Below are positions 1 through 7,837 of a DNA stretch of 64,000 nt, in pieces. The translations under genes and the position numbers were made by a program. How positions within the stretch are numbered: position 1 is the first letter of the stretch; each line of letters opens with the position of its first letter. The stretch comes from Gordonibacter faecis (GTDB lineage: Bacteria > Actinomycetota > Coriobacteriia > Coriobacteriales > Eggerthellaceae): contig NZ_JASJEU010000003.1 of NCBI RefSeq assembly GCF_030077735.1, forward strand, positions 62,001 to 126,000, given 5' to 3'. Under the pieces are notes generated by a model. That model was not told where the DNA came from and made no database searches. It saw nothing but the letters and a program-made list of their open reading frames with translations.

Positions 1-215
1 TGAAATCCGGCAAGCTTACGCTGAAAAAGGTTCTCGAAATGAAGAACGATCCGGTCGTGGGCCGCATGAAGGTGTCCACGCTCATCGAGACCATGCCTGG
101 CTACGGCAAGGCTAAGGCCGAGAAAATTATGAAGGAACTGCAGATTGCCGAAAGCCGCCGTCTGCGCGGTTTGGGCGAGCGCCAGCAGTCCGCGCTGCTG
201 GAGCGTCTGGGCTAA
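1..215 (+). CDS. mihF: Integration host factor, actinobacterial type (mIHF), 3' end
   Basis: The last 70 codons of a gene that begins outside the window (codon phase starts at base 3). The product reads KSGKLTLKKVLEMK, then VSTLIETMPGYGKAKAEKIM, and ends in a basic, Arg-rich helix. This matches the C-terminal helix-two-turn-helix part of actinobacterial IHF, a nucleoid protein that binds and bends DNA and is unrelated to proteobacterial HU/IHF. The short gap to gmk and then rpoZ is the classic actinobacterial mihF-gmk-rpoZ order, so the three are probably cotranscribed. The identification rests on the C-terminal part and this synteny. Confidence 0.9.
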   Translation, partial: KSGKLTLKKVLEMKNDPVVGRMKVSTLIETMPGYGKAKAEKIMKELQIAESRRLRGLGERQQSALLERLG

Positions 216-223
216 TTCCCCGC

Positions 224-796
224 ATGCGACGCGGGAACCTGTTCGTCATCTCAGGGCCATCAGGTGCCGGTAAAGGCACGCTGGTGGCCCGTCTGTTGCG
301 TGCGGTGCCCGACGCCTGGGTGTCGGTGTCCGTTACCACGCGCGCACCCCGCGAGGGGGAAGTGGATGGCGTTCACTATCAATTCGCTACTGACGAGGAG
401 TTTCAGCGTCTTGTGGACGAAGACGGACTTCTGGAATGGGCCGTGTACGCGGGTAACCGCTACGGCACGCCGCGTGCGACGGTTGAAGAGCACATGGCTG
501 CCGGTCAGCAGGTTATCCTGGAAATTGATGTGCAGGGCGCTTTTCAGGTGCGTGAAAAGATGCCTTCGGCACACCTCGTGTTCATTGAGCCTCCCTCGCT
601 TCAGGTGCTTGAAGAGCGCCTGCGCGGGCGGGGCACCGAGAGCGACGAGGTGATTGCGGAGCGCTTGCGCGCGGCCGAAGTGGAGCTTTCGCGCAAAATG
701 GAGTATGATATGCGGCTGGTAAACGACAATTTGGATGAAGCCACCGAAGCTCTGGTGCGCTACGTCACTGAACAAGCCGAGGAAGCACGAGGTTAG
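224..796 (+). CDS. gmk: Guanylate kinase
   Basis: This 190-residue protein phosphorylates GMP to GDP with ATP and feeds GTP, dGTP and (p)ppGpp pools. The P-loop GPSGAGKGT is at residues 11-19. It is followed by the family signature region SVSVTTRAPREGEVDGVHY, which holds the GMP-binding Arg, Ser and Tyr residues, and by a LID-type Arg-rich segment (RLRGRGTESDEVIAERL). The length is normal for the family. It starts 8 bp after the mihF stop and is followed 7 bp later by rpoZ, consistent with one operon. The ATG at 224 leaves almost no N-terminal tail before the first beta strand (NLFVISGP), as expected. Confidence 0.97.
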   Translation: MRRGNLFVISGPSGAGKGTLVARLLRAVPDAWVSVSVTTRAPREGEVDGVHYQFATDEEFQRLVDEDGLLEWAVYAGNRYGTPRATVEEHMAAGQQVILEIDVQGAFQVREKMPSAHLVFIEPPSLQVLEERLRGRGTESDEVIAERLRAAEVELSRKMEYDMRLVNDNLDEATEALVRYVTEQAEEARG

Positions 797-803
797 ATAC
801 TAT

Positions 804-1064
804 ATGAGCATCATCGAACCGAAGATCGACGTTCTCTTGGGTAAGACCGACAACGACCGTTTTTTGCTGTGCGCTCTTGCTTCAAAGCGCGCGCATGACA
901 TTAACGACATGATGCGTGGCCAGCGCGACCGCGCTATTCAGCTGCAGACCGCGGTGGAAATTGCGCGTGCTGCCGACAAGAAGCCGCTGTCGCTTGCGTT
1001 CAACGAGATCGCTCGTGGCGAAGTGTCGTACGATCCGTCTTCTATCGATATCAAGAATCACTAG
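804..1064 (+). CDS. rpoZ: RNA polymerase omega subunit
   Basis: This 86-residue protein assists assembly and stability of RNA polymerase by clamping the beta-prime subunit. The sequence has the omega core: an N-terminal KIDVLLGKTDNDRFLLCALASKRAHDIND segment followed by the helix with QLQTAVEIARAADKKPLSLAFNEIARGEVSY. The ATG at 804 was preferred over an in-frame upstream ATG at 735, because the extra residues overlap gmk and do not resemble the family. It is the last gene of the mihF-gmk-rpoZ group, and a strong hairpin follows directly after its stop codon. Confidence 0.95.
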   Translation: MSIIEPKIDVLLGKTDNDRFLLCALASKRAHDINDMMRGQRDRAIQLQTAVEIARAADKKPLSLAFNEIARGEVSYDPSSIDIKNH

Positions 1065-1065
1065 G

Positions 1066-1098
1066 GTTCCGGCGGTCTGTCGACCGCCGGAACTGTTT
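1066..1098 (+). terminator. Hairpin terminator after rpoZ
   Basis: A perfect 12-bp stem (1066-1077 pairing with 1082-1093) with a TGTC loop starts two bases after the rpoZ stop. It is followed by only a short, weak T run (TGTTTG). It probably ends the mihF-gmk-rpoZ transcript. Confidence 0.75.
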
Positions 1099-1110
1099 GA
1101 CGCTGCGAAC

Positions 1111-1240
1111 GGCCCCGGCACCGAATCTTGCCCCTTGTGCGCTTGCCCTCACGTGCGAAAGCACGCTCGGCCGCGCGGCGGGGCAATCTTCGGCACCGGG
1201 GCCGTTCTCGCTGACGCACTACGCCAACCTGTGCTTTTTT
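1111..1240 (+). other. Long imperfect inverted repeat in the thiI leader
   Basis: The gap between rpoZ and thiI contains a 24-nt arm at 1111-1134 that is complementary at 20 of 24 positions to 1180-1203. It encloses a smaller hairpin with a CGTGC/GCACG stem around 1152-1165. A run of seven T lies about 30 nt downstream near 1235. No reading frame explains it. It could be a structured leader RNA, an attenuator or a small RNA; it does not resemble the TPP riboswitch core. Confidence 0.5.
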
Positions 1241-1299
1241 TCAACCTATGGGTTTGTTTTTGCGCCTCGCGCGCATTGATTTGACCGGGGAGTTTCTTC

Positions 1300-2526
1300 A
1301 TGACTGAATTCCAACGTATCATCCTTGTGCACTACCATGAAATTGGTCTCAAGGGCCACAACCGCGCTTCGTTCGAAATGCGGCTTTTGAAGAACCTCGA
1401 GGCGCTGCTGGCGGACTTCCCTGTGGTAACGATCCATCGCATTTCGGGGCGCATCTGCGTGTTTCTGCGCGAGGGAACCAGTTGGGATACGGCAGTTGAG
1501 GCGTCGGATATCGTGAGCAAGGTGCCGGGCGTGGCGCGCGTATCGAGTGGCTTTAAGTGTGAGCGCGACTTGGACGAGATGGCCGAGGCGGCGGTAGTGG
1601 CCCTTGCGGAGGCTGGCGACTTCGCCACGTTTAAGGTGGCCGCGCGGCGCAATCACACCGACTTCGCCACGAACTCCATGGAGATGAACCAGATTATCGG
1701 CGGGGCGCTTTGTGAGGCTTGTCCCGACAAGCAGGTGAAAATGAAGAACCCTGACGTCACGGTGGGTGTCGAGGTGGTACAGAACGCGGCGTACGTGTAC
1801 GCGCGCTCGGTGCCGGGTGTGGGTGGGCTTCCGGTGGGTAGCTCGGGTAAGGTGGTGTGCTTGCTGTCGAGTGGTATCGACTCGCCGGTGGCCACATGGA
1901 AGCTTGCGCGTCGCGGGGCCGTGTGCATTGGCGTGCATTTCTCGGGGCGGCCGCAGACTTCGGATGCGAGCGAGTATCTGGTGGATGATATCGCACGCGT
2001 GCTGGAGCGCACGGGTTGCATCGGGCGCGTGTATACGGTGCCGTTCGGCGACTATCAGCGCGAAATTGCGTTGACCGTACCGCCTGAACTGCGCGTTATT
2101 ATGTATCGCCGTCTCATGTTTAAGGTGGCCGAGGAACTGGCGCGCCGCGAAGGAGCTGGCGCGCTCGTGACGGGCGAGAGTCTGGGGCAGGTGGCATCGC
2201 AAACGCTCGACAACATCCGCTGCACGGATGAAGCGGTGAAGTTGCCGGTGTTTCGCCCGCTCATTGGTACTGACAAGCTGGAAATTATCGCCGAGGCGGA
2301 GCGGCTGGGCACCTTTGAGATATCGTCGCAGGATGCGCCCGATTGCTGCACGCTGTTCATGCCCCGCGCGCCCGAGACGCACGGGAAGGTTTCAGTGGTG
2401 CTTGAGGCCGAGTCGGCACTACCGATTGAGACGTGGGTTGCTGAAATTGCTGATGCCGCCGAACCACGCGACTACGCCTGCCCCTCCTACAAACCCCGCA
2501 AACGCCGAGAAAACGCCCAGGGGTAG
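1300..2526 (+). CDS. thiI: tRNA 4-thiouridine synthase ThiI
   Basis: ThiI adenylates U8 of tRNA and transfers sulfur to make 4-thiouridine, and in many bacteria it also supplies sulfur for the thiamin thiazole ring. The 408 residues contain an N-terminal ferredoxin-like plus THUMP region (about 1-170), then a PP-loop ATP-pyrophosphatase domain with LLSSGIDSP at 188-196. A Cys pair in the segment DAPDCCTLFMPR lies near residue 348. The C-terminal rhodanese domain of the E. coli enzyme is absent, so this is the short form found in Bacillus and many other bacteria, which takes sulfur directly from a cysteine desulfurase. It appears monocistronic, behind an unusual structured leader. Confidence 0.96.
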   Translation: MTEFQRIILVHYHEIGLKGHNRASFEMRLLKNLEALLADFPVVTIHRISGRICVFLREGTSWDTAVEASDIVSKVPGVARVSSGFKCERDLDEMAEAAVVALAEAGDFATFKVAARRNHTDFATNSMEMNQIIGGALCEACPDKQVKMKNPDVTVGVEVVQNAAYVYARSVPGVGGLPVGSSGKVVCLLSSGIDSPVATWKLARRGAVCIGVHFSGRPQTSDASEYLVDDIARVLERTGCIGRVYTVPFGDYQREIALTVPPELRVIMYRRLMFKVAEELARREGAGALVTGESLGQVASQTLDNIRCTDEAVKLPVFRPLIGTDKLEIIAEAERLGTFEISSQDAPDCCTLFMPRAPETHGKVSVVLEAESALPIETWVAEIADAAEPRDYACPSYKPRKRRENAQG

Positions 2527-2566
2527 AAGGCCCTCTTATAAGCTTCTGACCAGCGGCGTTGTAAAT

Positions 2567-2697
2567 GCGTTGGGAATGCGCTTGGTTCGCGCCGGCTTTT
2601 TGGCGTGTAGGTGACGGTGCTGGCGTTGGGAATGTGCCAGATTTGTGCGGCTTTTTGACGGTAGACTGACGGCCCAGCGGCAAGGTTGCGGCGCTAC
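2567..2697 (+). repeat. Intergenic repeat, copy A (upstream of comEA)
   Basis: This non-coding block resembles the recA leader at 40616-40757. Both begin with GCGTTGG followed by TGCGCTTG-TTCGCGC, both have GCCGGCTTT and GGTGACGG in the middle, and both end with an 18-of-20 match to CGGCAAGGTTGCGGCGCTAC. The two copies differ by small insertions. Function is unknown; both copies sit in front of DNA uptake or recombination genes. Confidence 0.6.
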
Positions 2698-2700
2698 GAT

Positions 2701-2736
2701 CGGATCGTAAAAGAAGGTGAGAGCGATCCGAGGAGG
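2701..2736 (+). promoter_or_regulatory. Hairpin abutting the comEA ribosome binding site
   Basis: CGGATCG (2701-2707) can pair with CGATCCG (2724-2730). The strong Shine-Dalgarno AGGAGG (2731-2736) follows immediately, 5 nt before the comEA ATG. The hairpin could influence ribosome access. This is a sequence observation only. Confidence 0.4.
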
Positions 2737-2741
2737 GCCTC

Positions 2742-3398
2742 ATGTCGTTTCAGGAAAGCGCGGAGTCGTGGCGCGCGAAGCTGCATCTGTCGGGGGCGCG
2801 GCTCCCAGTACTGGTGGGGTTGACGGCGGTCGTGCTGGTGGTGGTCGTGTGCGCGGGTGGCGCGCTTCTGGGTGCGGCGACGGCCGACGGATTCGCCGTC
2901 GAGCGCACACCGTCCGCTGATCAGGAGGAATCTTCCCCTGAAAATATGCCTGCGCCCACACTTGTGCGCGTGCACGTTGGTGGGGCAGTGATAACCCCAG
3001 GGGTCTACGACATCCCAGAGGGCGCGCGTGTGCAGGATGCGGTGGACGCAGCGGGAGGTTTCGCCGAGGGTGCGCTGCGTGACGGCTTGAACCTTGCTCG
3101 CAAGGTGGAAGACGGCGAGCAGATTATCGTACCTGTTGAAGCGCCTCCTTCACCAGAGGGGGAACCCGCGCCCCAAGCTTCTACACCTAGTGCAGCGGTG
3201 GGTGGCAAAATCAACATCAACCGGGCCACAGCTGCCGAACTCGATACGTTACCTGGCGTCGGTGCCTCCACCGCCGACAAAATTGTTGCCGACCGCGAAG
3301 CGAACGGCCCCTTCAAAAGCATCGAAGATCTCAAGCGCGTGTCGGGCATTGGTGACAAAAAGTTCGCCAACTTGGCTGACAAGATTAGTGTGGGGTGA
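2742..3398 (+). CDS. comEA: Competence DNA-binding protein ComEA
   Basis: This 218-residue membrane-anchored protein binds incoming double-stranded DNA on the cell surface and passes it to the ComEC channel. A short N-terminal tail leads to one membrane helix (about 21-45). An SLBB domain follows (about 75-131, LVRVHVGGAVITPGVYDIPEG), then a low-complexity linker, then a C-terminal double helix-hairpin-helix (156-216) with LPGVGASTADKI and VSGIGDKKFANL as the two hairpins. The domain order is that of Gram-positive ComEA. The AGGAGG ribosome site supports the start at 2742. Its stop codon overlaps the comEC start by 4 nt. Confidence 0.95.
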   Translation: MSFQESAESWRAKLHLSGARLPVLVGLTAVVLVVVVCAGGALLGAATADGFAVERTPSADQEESSPENMPAPTLVRVHVGGAVITPGVYDIPEGARVQDAVDAAGGFAEGALRDGLNLARKVEDGEQIIVPVEAPPSPEGEPAPQASTPSAAVGGKININRATAAELDTLPGVGASTADKIVADREANGPFKSIEDLKRVSGIGDKKFANLADKISVG

Positions 3399-5740
3399 GT
3401 GTTGTGGACGAACACTCTCACGCAGAGGATCCCATTCGCCCTAGTATTCCGCCCTTGCTGGCCGTTGGCCTGGGGTTATGGGCTGCTTGCGCCGCCATGT
3501 TTGCGGTGGGGCGGGTGCAGGATATGGCGGTGTGTGTCATGGAGGGCGTCGCTTTCTGTGCGGCGGCGTGCGGTGCTATGGCATTTCTTTGGCGCTTTCG
3601 CGGTGCGCTTATCTGGTGTGTGCTCACCGGTGCGCTCGCCGGTGCCGCCTGCGGGTGCGCAGGAGCGGCCGCTCTCCATACAGTCCAGCATGATGTCGCA
3701 GCTCAGCCAGCAACTATACTGCGTTTTGAAGCGCTTGAGGATGCCACGCCGGGTTTGTATGGCTCGCAGGGAACGGCGCGCGCCCGTCTGCCCGACGGGC
3801 GCGCGGTGGACGTGCGCCTGAGCTTCGAAAAGGACTCCTACGCTCCGCGCTATGGGGAAGTGTTCGAGGCTGCTGTGTCGCTGGCGCCTCCTTCGGAGAA
3901 GAGTGCCGACTACTGCTGGCGCACCGGCGTGGCGGCCGAGGCCCGCGCGCGCGACGTCCGTCCCCTTGAACGAACGGATGCCCTTGGCGCCCTCACCTCC
4001 CTGCGCTCGCGCGCGCTTGACGTGCTTTCAGCGCAGGGAAGTGAGGGCGCTGCTGTACTGCAAGCGCTCGTGTGCGGGTCGCGTGCGGCCTTGAACGAAA
4101 CGGATATCAATCAGGCCTTTAAGGTGGCAGGGTTGGCGCATTTGGTGGCGGTGTCCGGCGCTCACCTGGTCATCGTGTGTTCGCTTGCCGCCGCAGTGCT
4201 GCGTGCTTTGCGTGCGCCTCGTGTATTTTCCATTGCCGCACAGGTGGCGTTCATCCTGTGCTTTCTCGCGCTGTCGGCGGCGCCGGTGTCTGCCGTGCGC
4301 GCTGCCCTCATGACGTTGTGCGGACTGGGATCATTCTTCGCGCGGCGACGTTCAGCCAGCGCCAGTGCACTCGGCGCGTGTATGGTGGGCGCGGTGGTGC
4401 TCAACCCCGCCACGGCGCTATCGGTTTCGTTTGCGCTCTCAGCACTCTCCACGCTGGGCATTGTGCTGTTTGTACCCCTCGCTTCGGCCTGGATCAGGCG
4501 CTGTGTGCCGCGCCTGCCGCGCTTTGCCACCGACGCGCTTGCCCTCACGGTGGCATCAAGCGTGGTGGCGCAGCCCCTAGCGGTGGCGCTCTTCTCGCAG
4601 CTGTCACTCATCTCGCCGCTTGCAAATGTTGTTACCGCGCCTCTGTTTGCGCCTGTGTGTGGTCTTGGGCTGGCGGCCGCTCTTGCGGGCGCGCTTGTGC
4701 CAGGTGCGGCGCCTTTTCTTTTGGTTCCTGCCGAAGGGGGAGCTGAAGCCCTCTGTGCCCTCGTGCGTCTGGTTGCGGAGGTGCCTTACGCCAGCATTCC
4801 TGTGAATCTCCCGCTCGGTGTGGCGTTTGCCCTGACTGTGGTTGGCATGGTGGCGCTCTGGGTTGTTTGGCCGCAGGCACGCGCGCGGGTGGTTGGGGTG
4901 TTGGCAGGCGTGCTTGTGGCGGTCTTCGCCCTGGTTGTTATCATTATTCCCCGTACGGCTGGCAACGAAATTGTCATGCTCGATGTCGGCCAGGGTGACG
5001 CCTTCCTTATCCGGAGTGGGCCGGCGGCGGTGTTGGTTGACACCGGCAACAAAGACAATCTCTTACGCGAAGCGCTCGCGCGGCACGGCGTGCTGCACCT
5101 CGATGCCCTGGTGATCACCCACGGTGACGATGACCACTGCGGCTCCCTTGAATCGCTCAAGGGGGTTGTCCAGGTGGACAGCGTCCTGCTCGCCCGCGAC
5201 GCGCTTTCATGCGGCTGTGCAGCCTGCGCCAGTTTGCGTACGTCGGCCGAGGCCCTGGTGGGGGAGGGCAACGTCGAAGGACTCACGGCGGGAGATAAGA
5301 TTCGCGCCGGTGCTTTCAACCTCGACGTGGTGTGGCCCGAGCACTTCCAAGATGAAGGGGGCAATGCCGACAGCGTGTGTCTGCTCGCGCGCGCCGACGT
5401 TGACGCAGATGGTGTGACCGATTGGACCACGCTCTTCACCGGAGATGCCGAACACGACCAGCTGCAAGAGATGGTCGACAAAGGCTCGGTCGGCCACGTA
5501 GATGTCCTCAAAGTGGGCCATCACGGCTCGAAAAACGCCCTCACGCCTGAGCTTGCCCAAGCGTTAACCCCACGTCTCGCACTGGTGAGTGCCGGAGCAG
5601 GCAACCGCTACGGACACCCAGCACCCGTCACGCTTGAAACCCTCCAAGAAGTGGGCGCTCAGATCCTACGTACCGACGAAGAGGGGGACGTTTCATGCAT
5701 ATTGCAACCCGACGGCATTCGCGTGGAAACGCTGCGGTAA
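3395..5740 (+). CDS. comEC: DNA uptake channel protein ComEC/Rec2
   Basis: ComEC forms the inner-membrane channel that imports single-stranded DNA during transformation. The 781 residues show an N-terminal hydrophobic region with an oligonucleotide-binding-like domain (about 1-200), then the multi-helix competence domain (about 220-510). The C-terminal metallo-beta-lactamase-like domain carries ITHGDDDHCGS, with His576, Asp580 and His581 as metal ligands, and a later GHHGSKN motif. This domain is thought to degrade the non-imported strand. The GTG start overlaps the comEA stop (GTGA), implying translational coupling; a second in-frame GTG lies 9 nt downstream. Full length and intact motifs suggest a functional uptake machine. 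Confidence 0.95.
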   Translation: MSVVDEHSHAEDPIRPSIPPLLAVGLGLWAACAAMFAVGRVQDMAVCVMEGVAFCAAACGAMAFLWRFRGALIWCVLTGALAGAACGCAGAAALHTVQHDVAAQPATILRFEALEDATPGLYGSQGTARARLPDGRAVDVRLSFEKDSYAPRYGEVFEAAVSLAPPSEKSADYCWRTGVAAEARARDVRPLERTDALGALTSLRSRALDVLSAQGSEGAAVLQALVCGSRAALNETDINQAFKVAGLAHLVAVSGAHLVIVCSLAAAVLRALRAPRVFSIAAQVAFILCFLALSAAPVSAVRAALMTLCGLGSFFARRRSASASALGACMVGAVVLNPATALSVSFALSALSTLGIVLFVPLASAWIRRCVPRLPRFATDALALTVASSVVAQPLAVALFSQLSLISPLANVVTAPLFAPVCGLGLAAALAGALVPGAAPFLLVPAEGGAEALCALVRLVAEVPYASIPVNLPLGVAFALTVVGMVALWVVWPQARARVVGVLAGVLVAVFALVVIIIPRTAGNEIVMLDVGQGDAFLIRSGPAAVLVDTGNKDNLLREALARHGVLHLDALVITHGDDDHCGSLESLKGVVQVDSVLLARDALSCGCAACASLRTSAEALVGEGNVEGLTAGDKIRAGAFNLDVVWPEHFQDEGGNADSVCLLARADVDADGVTDWTTLFTGDAEHDQLQEMVDKGSVGHVDVLKVGHHGSKNALTPELAQALTPRLALVSAGAGNRYGHPAPVTLETLQEVGAQILRTDEEGDVSCILQPDGIRVETLR

Positions 5741-5749
5741 AATACAGCC

Positions 5750-6727
5750 ATGCCTCAAAACACGAAACAAGAAGCGCCGCTGTTGCCCGTCTATCTCATT
5801 GTGGGAGAAGACGCGCTCAAGCGCGACACCGTCATGAAGCGCCTGCGCGTGCGCCTTGCTAAGCTGGGCGATCTGTCGTTTAACTCAGACGAATTTAATG
5901 GCGAAACGGCCCTCGGCGGCGACATCGTGGCCGCCTGTAATACCGTGCCGTTCGCAAGCCCTGTGCGTCTCGTGGAGGTGCGTGGGGCTGACAAACTCAA
6001 GAAGGCCGATGCAGAAGCGCTGGTCACCTATTTGGAAGCGCCGAACGAAACCACCGTGCTCGCGCTGGTGGCCGAAAAGCTGGCCAAGAACACCCGCCTT
6101 TACAAAGCGGTTGCTAAGCTGGGCAAAACGGCGGTCATCGACTGCGCCCCCCTCAAGCGCTATGAGTTGCCCAAAACCGTGCGCGCTCTGGCGGTCGGCC
6201 ATGGCGTCACCCTGACCGAAGGTGCGGCAAACGTGCTCGTTGACCTCGTGGGCGAAGATACGGTGCACCTGGACAACGAACTCAAGAAGATTGCGCTCGC
6301 GCACCGCGGTTCCGATGCGGTGAACGAACACGAGATCATGGGCTTGGTCAGCCGCACGGCTGAGGTGAAACCCTGGGAGTTCGTGGATGCCTTCGCCGCA
6401 CGCGATACGCGCAAATGTTTGCTCTACCTGGGCCGCATGGACTCAGTGTCGCCGCATGCGCTGCTTGCAATGTGCACCACCCGCCTGCGCGAGCTGGTTT
6501 GCGCGCGCTCCTTGGCAGAGCGTGGCAACCCACGCGGCGTTGCCGCCGCCCTCAAGCTTCCCGATTGGCGTTGCAAGAACCACGCCACCTGGGCCCGCGG
6601 CTTCACGGCGGCCGAACTGCGCCAAGCGCTCATATCCTCACGCGACACCGAGCGCGCCATGAAAAGTGGCACCGACCCCAACGCCGCCTTCCTCGACTGG
6701 GTGTTGCTGGTAACCACGCGCTCCTAG
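5750..6727 (+). CDS. holA: DNA polymerase III delta subunit
   Basis: The delta subunit opens the sliding clamp within the clamp-loader complex. The 325 residues show the HolA layout: an N-terminal RecA-like domain (PVYLIVGEDALKRDTVMKRL), the CNTVPFASPVRLVEVRGADKL segment that contacts the clamp, a helical middle domain, and a C-terminal helical collar domain. There is no P-loop, as expected for delta. It lies 9 bp behind comEC; comEA-comEC-holA is a common arrangement. A strong bidirectional hairpin follows. Confidence 0.95.
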   Translation: MPQNTKQEAPLLPVYLIVGEDALKRDTVMKRLRVRLAKLGDLSFNSDEFNGETALGGDIVAACNTVPFASPVRLVEVRGADKLKKADAEALVTYLEAPNETTVLALVAEKLAKNTRLYKAVAKLGKTAVIDCAPLKRYELPKTVRALAVGHGVTLTEGAANVLVDLVGEDTVHLDNELKKIALAHRGSDAVNEHEIMGLVSRTAEVKPWEFVDAFAARDTRKCLLYLGRMDSVSPHALLAMCTTRLRELVCARSLAERGNPRGVAAALKLPDWRCKNHATWARGFTAAELRQALISSRDTERAMKSGTDPNAAFLDWVLLVTTRS

Positions 6728-6756
6728 TAACTCTCATCACTCCCACTCCCACACAC

Positions 6757-6788
6757 GAAGAAACCCCCGAAGTATCGGGGGTTTCTTC
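6757..6788. terminator. Bidirectional terminator between holA and rpsT
   Basis: A perfect 14-bp stem (6757-6770 with 6775-6788) with an AGTA loop lies between two convergent genes. Each arm ends in T-rich sequence when read outward (TTTCTTC), so it can stop transcription from both sides. Confidence 0.9.
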
Positions 6789-6836
6789 ACCTTGATATGC
6801 GAATGGATCGCGGGAGCAATCCCAAAAGCATCAAAC

Positions 6837-7349
6837 CTATTCGGCAGCCTCTTCGGCACCTTCGGCGGCAGCGGCCTCAGCCTCAGCCTTGGCAGCCTCT
6901 TCGGCCTCCTTCGCCTTGCGCTTTGCAGCGGCAGCCTCGTCCTTCAGCGTCTTCTCGCGACGCTTCGCCTTCTCGGCGGAAGCGGCGGCCAGAGCTTCCT
7001 TGCGCGCAGCCTTCGCAGCAGCCTTCTTGGAGCCGGTCTTCTGCTCCTTTTTCTCCGGCTTCACGTATGCGGCGCGGTCGGCGTCGGTCACGACATCCTT
7101 CACCAGCAGCATGACACCGCTCTTGCGGTTAGCGGCTTGGTTCTTGTGGATGACGCCCTTCGAAGCGGCCTTGTCAAGCAGACGGCACGCGGCCAGTGCG
7201 GCGGCGTACGCCTCGGCGCCGTTGCCGGCAGCCACAGCGTCCTTGACGCGACGGATAGCAGTCTTGAGCTCGCTCTTCACCGCGCGATTGCGCATGCGGG
7301 CTTTCTCGTTGGTGATGATGCGCTTCTTTTGGCTCTTGATGTTCGCCAT
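6837..7349 (-). CDS. rpsT: 30S ribosomal protein S20 with long C-terminal extension
   Basis: S20 is a primary 16S rRNA-binding protein of the small subunit. Residues 1-85 are canonical (MANIKSQKKRIITNEKARMRNRAVKS and KGVIHKNQAANRKSGVM). The protein continues to 170 residues, about twice the usual length. The tail (about 86-170) is made of Ala, Lys and Glu and is predicted to be a long charged helix, basic at first and acidic at the very end. The ATG at 7349 is preferred over an upstream ATG at 7484 because it gives the family N-terminus and has GGAGG 11 nt upstream. Lys/Ala-rich tails occur in actinobacterial ribosomal proteins, but this one is long. Confidence 0.95.
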   Translation of the reverse strand: MANIKSQKKRIITNEKARMRNRAVKSELKTAIRRVKDAVAAGNGAEAYAAALAACRLLDKAASKGVIHKNQAANRKSGVMLLVKDVVTDADRAAYVKPEKKEQKTGSKKAAAKAARKEALAAASAEKAKRREKTLKDEAAAAKRKAKEAEEAAKAEAEAAAAEGAEEAAE

Positions 7350-7837
7350 GTGTGTTCTTTCCTCCAATGGATCGTGCTTTATTGCGGTCAATCGTACCGT
7401 ATACAGCGCTGCGGGCGCATGCCCCTTAAGCACACCGGTGCCGATTGCCACGCACGTGATCCGCAAAGGATCGGGCCACTTCAAGAAGCGGCGTACTGCG
7501 TGTGAAACAGGCGGGATTTCTCTGTTTCCTGACCAATCGGGTCACCAGCGAAACGAATCCTAAAGCGCAGCCACGTCTGCGGATTCGGCGATGGAAAGCA
7601 TCGCGCGCACGTATCGCTGTATACACAATGCGATAGAATACCAAAGGATTCGCCCAATTTCACGAGAATTTGCCGAAACCACGTATTTTTGAGGCACGCA
7701 CACAGCGTACTCGCGTGGATTCATCGAGCGCTTGGACAGCTGTCGTTAAGCTGTTGGAGCGAATGAGGTAAAATGACCCTTTCGTTTCCCTTTTCGTGAC
7801 CCCGCGTGCGGGGCGCGTGCAACGTGAAAGACAGGAC
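7350..7837. other. Non-coding gap between divergent rpsT and lepA
   Basis: These 488 bases separate the divergent rpsT and lepA starts and must hold both promoters. I see no protein gene and no tRNA. Notable items are two short palindromes containing GTATAC (near 7397 and 7618), a small CGCAG/CTGCG hairpin near 7566-7581, and a GC-rich CCCCGCGTGCGGGG hairpin at about 7800-7813 in the lepA leader. A -10-like TAAAAT sits at about 7767-7772. None is convincing enough to call a promoter. Confidence 0.5.
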
